Below are positions 6,523-8,589 of a stretch of 8,589 nucleotides of DNA, one piece after another. Origin of the DNA: an uncultured Bacteroidota bacterium (GTDB lineage: Bacteria; Bacteroidota; Bacteroidia; Chitinophagales; Chitinophagaceae); NCBI GenBank assembly GCA_903881265.1, contig CAIRSV010000316.1:1-8589 (forward strand), read 5' to 3'. A program made the translations under genes and the position numbers. The notes under the pieces are model-generated. The model had not been told where the DNA came from. It ran no database searches and saw only the letters and a program-made list of their open reading frames with translations. Every line of letters begins with the position of its first letter. The stretch's first letter is position 1.

Positions 6523-6596
6523 TTTGTTATTTTTTGTACGCGGCCTATGACATGGGATTCACAAAGAGGTTTAAAATCAGGTTAAAATAAAATTCG

Positions 6597-6630
6597 TTTC
6601 CTAAAGTAAAGTCATTAAATGTTACCTTTA
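6597..6630 (+). promoter_or_regulatory. Candidate promoter of the dxr-rseP operon
   Basis: TACCTTTA at 6623-6630 fits TAnnTTT of the Bacteroidota -7 element, with A for the last G. TTTC at 6597-6600 is a one-mismatch -33 element at a 22-base spacing, near the upper end of the usual range. Transcription would start near 6636, leaving about 33 bases of leader. That leader contains AGGA (6655-6658), 11 bases before the ATG. Confidence 0.5.
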
Positions 6631-6669
6631 TCGCCCTTAATTAAGATACAGGACAGGAATTAACAGAAA

Positions 6670-7821
6670 ATGAAAAGAAGAATAGCCATTTTTGGAAGTA
6701 CAGGCTCTATTGGAACACAAGCGATTGATGTGATTGCAACGAACAGCGATCTGTTTTCGCTAGAAGTATTATCGGCACATAGCAATGCCGACTTATTGAT
6801 TACGCAGGCTAAACAATATCATCCGAATATTGTTATCATCACTGATGAATCTAAATATGAGAAAGTAAACGCAGCCCTCGCCAATGACAATATCAAAGTC
6901 TATGCTGGTGAAAAAGCGCTGGTCGATATTGCGGGTAGCGATACGTATGATGTATTGTTGGCCGCTATTGTTGGTTATGCAGGTCTGTCGTCAACATTGG
7001 CGGCTATCGAACAAGGGAAAACGATTGCCTTAGCAAATAAAGAAACACTCGTGGTTGCTGGTGATATTGTGACAGCGATGGCCAAGGCAAAAAATGCGTT
7101 GATACTTCCTGTCGATAGTGAGCACTCAGCCATTTTTCAATGTCTTGTAGGGGAGCAACATAATCCGATCGAAAAGATCATCTTAACGGCTTCTGGCGGG
7201 CCTTTCCTTGGGAAGAAGCCAAATTACTTGATCAATGTAAAGAAAGATCATGCCCTTCAACATCCTAATTGGACCATGGGCGCTAAGATTTCAATTGACT
7301 CGGCGAGTTTGATGAATAAAGGACTTGAGATGATCGAGGCCAAATGGCTTTTTGGTTTACAAAATGAGCAGATAGAAGTTATCGTTCATCCACAATCGGT
7401 GATTCATTCGATGGTGCAGTTTGAAGATGGTAGTATGAAAGCACAAATGGGGTTGCCTGATATGAAGCTTCCTATCCAATATGCCTTGGCGTATCCGCAG
7501 CGTGTGAAGAATGACTTCAAACGACTGCAGTTTAAAAACTACCCTTCGTTAACCTTCGAGCCGGCCGATATCAAAACCTTTCGTAATTTGGCCTTAGCGA
7601 AAGATGCGATGTTTCAAGGAGGTAATGCGCCTTGTGTGCTTAACGCTGCGAATGAAATAGTAGTCGATGCCTTTATTAAAAATAAAATCAGCTTTTTAGA
7701 AATGAGCGATATCATTGAAACCTGTTTGGAAAAAATGACCTTCATCGAAAAACCAAGTCTGAACGATTATATACAAAGCAACCGGGAAACAAGAGAATTT
7801 GCTTCCTCATTAATCAAATAA
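6670..7821 (+). CDS. dxr: 1-deoxy-D-xylulose 5-phosphate reductoisomerase
   Basis: Dxr (IspC) rearranges and reduces 1-deoxy-D-xylulose 5-phosphate to 2-C-methyl-D-erythritol 4-phosphate with NADPH, the committed step of the MEP route to isoprenoids, in the cytoplasm. The 383-residue length is typical. The NADPH-binding loop is G9-S-T-G-S-I-G15 at the N-terminus. LANKETLVVAG (121-131) is the conserved central block. The metal ligands appear as D149 and E151 in PVDSEHSAIFQ and E220 in MNKGLE. Substrate-binding residues include S175 (TASGGPF), H198 and W201 (HPNWTMG), N216 and K217. VHPQSVIHSMV (239-249) and the C-terminal helical domain, including GNAPCVLNAANE, complete the family pattern. The ATG start matches the usual MKRRIAIFGSTGSIG. 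rseP follows after 21 bases with no room for a promoter, so the two are likely co-transcribed. Confidence 0.97.
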   Translation: MKRRIAIFGSTGSIGTQAIDVIATNSDLFSLEVLSAHSNADLLITQAKQYHPNIVIITDESKYEKVNAALANDNIKVYAGEKALVDIAGSDTYDVLLAAIVGYAGLSSTLAAIEQGKTIALANKETLVVAGDIVTAMAKAKNALILPVDSEHSAIFQCLVGEQHNPIEKIILTASGGPFLGKKPNYLINVKKDHALQHPNWTMGAKISIDSASLMNKGLEMIEAKWLFGLQNEQIEVIVHPQSVIHSMVQFEDGSMKAQMGLPDMKLPIQYALAYPQRVKNDFKRLQFKNYPSLTFEPADIKTFRNLALAKDAMFQGGNAPCVLNAANEIVVDAFIKNKISFLEMSDIIETCLEKMTFIEKPSLNDYIQSNRETREFASSLIK

Positions 7822-7842
7822 CAAACTCATCAGAAAACATCT

Positions 7843-8589
7843 ATGCAATTATTAGCTATCGAATGGGCTACCGTAGGGGTCAAAGCCGCACAACTTCTTT
7901 TGTCATTGAGTATCCTCGTTGTTCTTCACGAATTCGGACATTTCATTACCGCTAAATGGTTTGGTTGTCGGGTAGAAAAATTTTATTTATTTTTTGATCC
8001 TTGGTTTTCTGTCTTAAAAAAGAAAGTAGGTGATACTGAATATGGTATCGGATGGTTGCCTCTAGGAGGCTATGTAAAAATATCAGGCATGATCGATGAA
8101 AGCATGGATAAGGAAGCCATGAAATTGCCACCAAAAGAATGGGAATTTAGAAGCAAGCCAGCTTGGCAACGTTTGATTATTATGTTGGGTGGTATCATTG
8201 TGAATGTGCTGCTTGCGATTTTTATTTTTTCTATGATACTCTTCAAATGGGGTGAACAAAAAGTGCCGATGGCCTCACTAAAAAATGGGATCGCTTTTCA
8301 GGACAGTATTTTTTATAAAATAGGCTTGCAAAAAGGGGATAAGATTGTGAGCGTTGATGGTAACAAAATAGTTTATCTCGACGGTGTTGAATTAAAAATT
8401 ATTACAAGCAAAACAGCGGTTGTCGAACGAAACGGTGAGAACCTAACACTCAGTTTTCCGGTAGATATGATAGGCTCGTTGGTGGAGCGTAAGAATAAGA
8501 TGAAAAGTGCTATCTTATTTGAACCTCGTATGCCAGCAATTGTAGGCTCGTTTGAAGGTGTGGGTAAATCAAATGCCCTTGATGCAGGT
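7843..8589 (+). CDS. rseP: RseP-type site-2 (M50) intramembrane metalloprotease, partial at the window edge
   Basis: The frame is open from ATG 7843 to the last base, 249 codons, so the C-terminal part is missing. RseP cuts transmembrane segments of substrates such as anti-sigma factors after a first cut in the periplasm. The first membrane helix carries the zinc site H29-E-F-G-H33. A conserved loop follows with IGWLPLGGYVKISGM (69-83) and FRSKPAWQRL (102-111), then the second helix with MLGGIIVNVLLA (114-125). Residues about 140-205 look like a PDZ domain (GLQKGDKIVSVDG, 161-173), and a second one seems to start near the edge at NALDAG. The missing part should hold the NxxPxPxxDG motif and the last helices. 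It lies directly after dxr, an arrangement common in many bacteria. The substrate in this organism is unknown. Confidence 0.93.
   Translation, partial: MQLLAIEWATVGVKAAQLLLSLSILVVLHEFGHFITAKWFGCRVEKFYLFFDPWFSVLKKKVGDTEYGIGWLPLGGYVKISGMIDESMDKEAMKLPPKEWEFRSKPAWQRLIIMLGGIIVNVLLAIFIFSMILFKWGEQKVPMASLKNGIAFQDSIFYKIGLQKGDKIVSVDGNKIVYLDGVELKIITSKTAVVERNGENLTLSFPVDMIGSLVERKNKMKSAILFEPRMPAIVGSFEGVGKSNALDAG

Noticed and set aside
7952..8134. 60-codon - strand frame inside rseP
   Set aside because: It is a shadow of the HExxH-containing protease frame on the + strand.
1..8589. CRISPR array, insertion sequence, tRNA or rRNA gene, or toxin-antitoxin or defence system
   Set aside because: No repeat-spacer pattern, transposase, terminal inverted repeats, cloverleaf or recognised defence domain was found by eye on either strand.

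Overview
The window looks like chromosomal DNA from a member of the Bacteroidota, possibly near the Chitinophagales or Sphingobacteriales, though the exact lineage is inference. The grounds are AT-rich intergenic DNA, few clear Shine-Dalgarno sites, promoter matches to the Bacteroidota -7 element (TAnnTTTG), signal peptides ending in Ala-Gln or Ser-Gln, and protein families I know mainly from this phylum.

Left part (1-1649, + strand) is sparse and AT-rich. It holds a 70-residue cysteine-rich lipoprotein (216-428), a 364-base gap with no convincing gene, and a 197-residue exported protein with a Bacteroidota-type N-terminal domain and a C-terminal membrane region (793-1386). Positions 1-215 and 1387-1602 hold no gene I can support.

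Middle part (1650-4579) has an exported serine beta-lactamase-family hydrolase on the + strand behind a good promoter. It meets nadD (NAD synthesis, - strand) tail to tail with a 6-base gap. Upstream of nadD on the same strand is an LpxL/HtrB-type lipid acyltransferase.

Next come two - strand paralogous lipoproteins (4702-5523 and 5701-6522). Each is 273 residues and they share five cysteines in the mature part. A strong hairpin terminator separates them, and the downstream copy appears to have its own promoter with a perfect dyad.

Right part (6597-8589, + strand) is a housekeeping operon: dxr (isoprenoid precursor synthesis) followed 21 bases later by rseP (site-2 intramembrane protease), which runs off the window. 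The lipoprotein block and dxr diverge from a 147-base region.

I do not see a coherent new multi-gene system. The least explained items are the duplicated cysteine-bearing lipoproteins with their dyad and the small proteins at the left. Three reading frames here open at TTG or GTG codons a few residues upstream of a better ATG, and I give the ATG starts.
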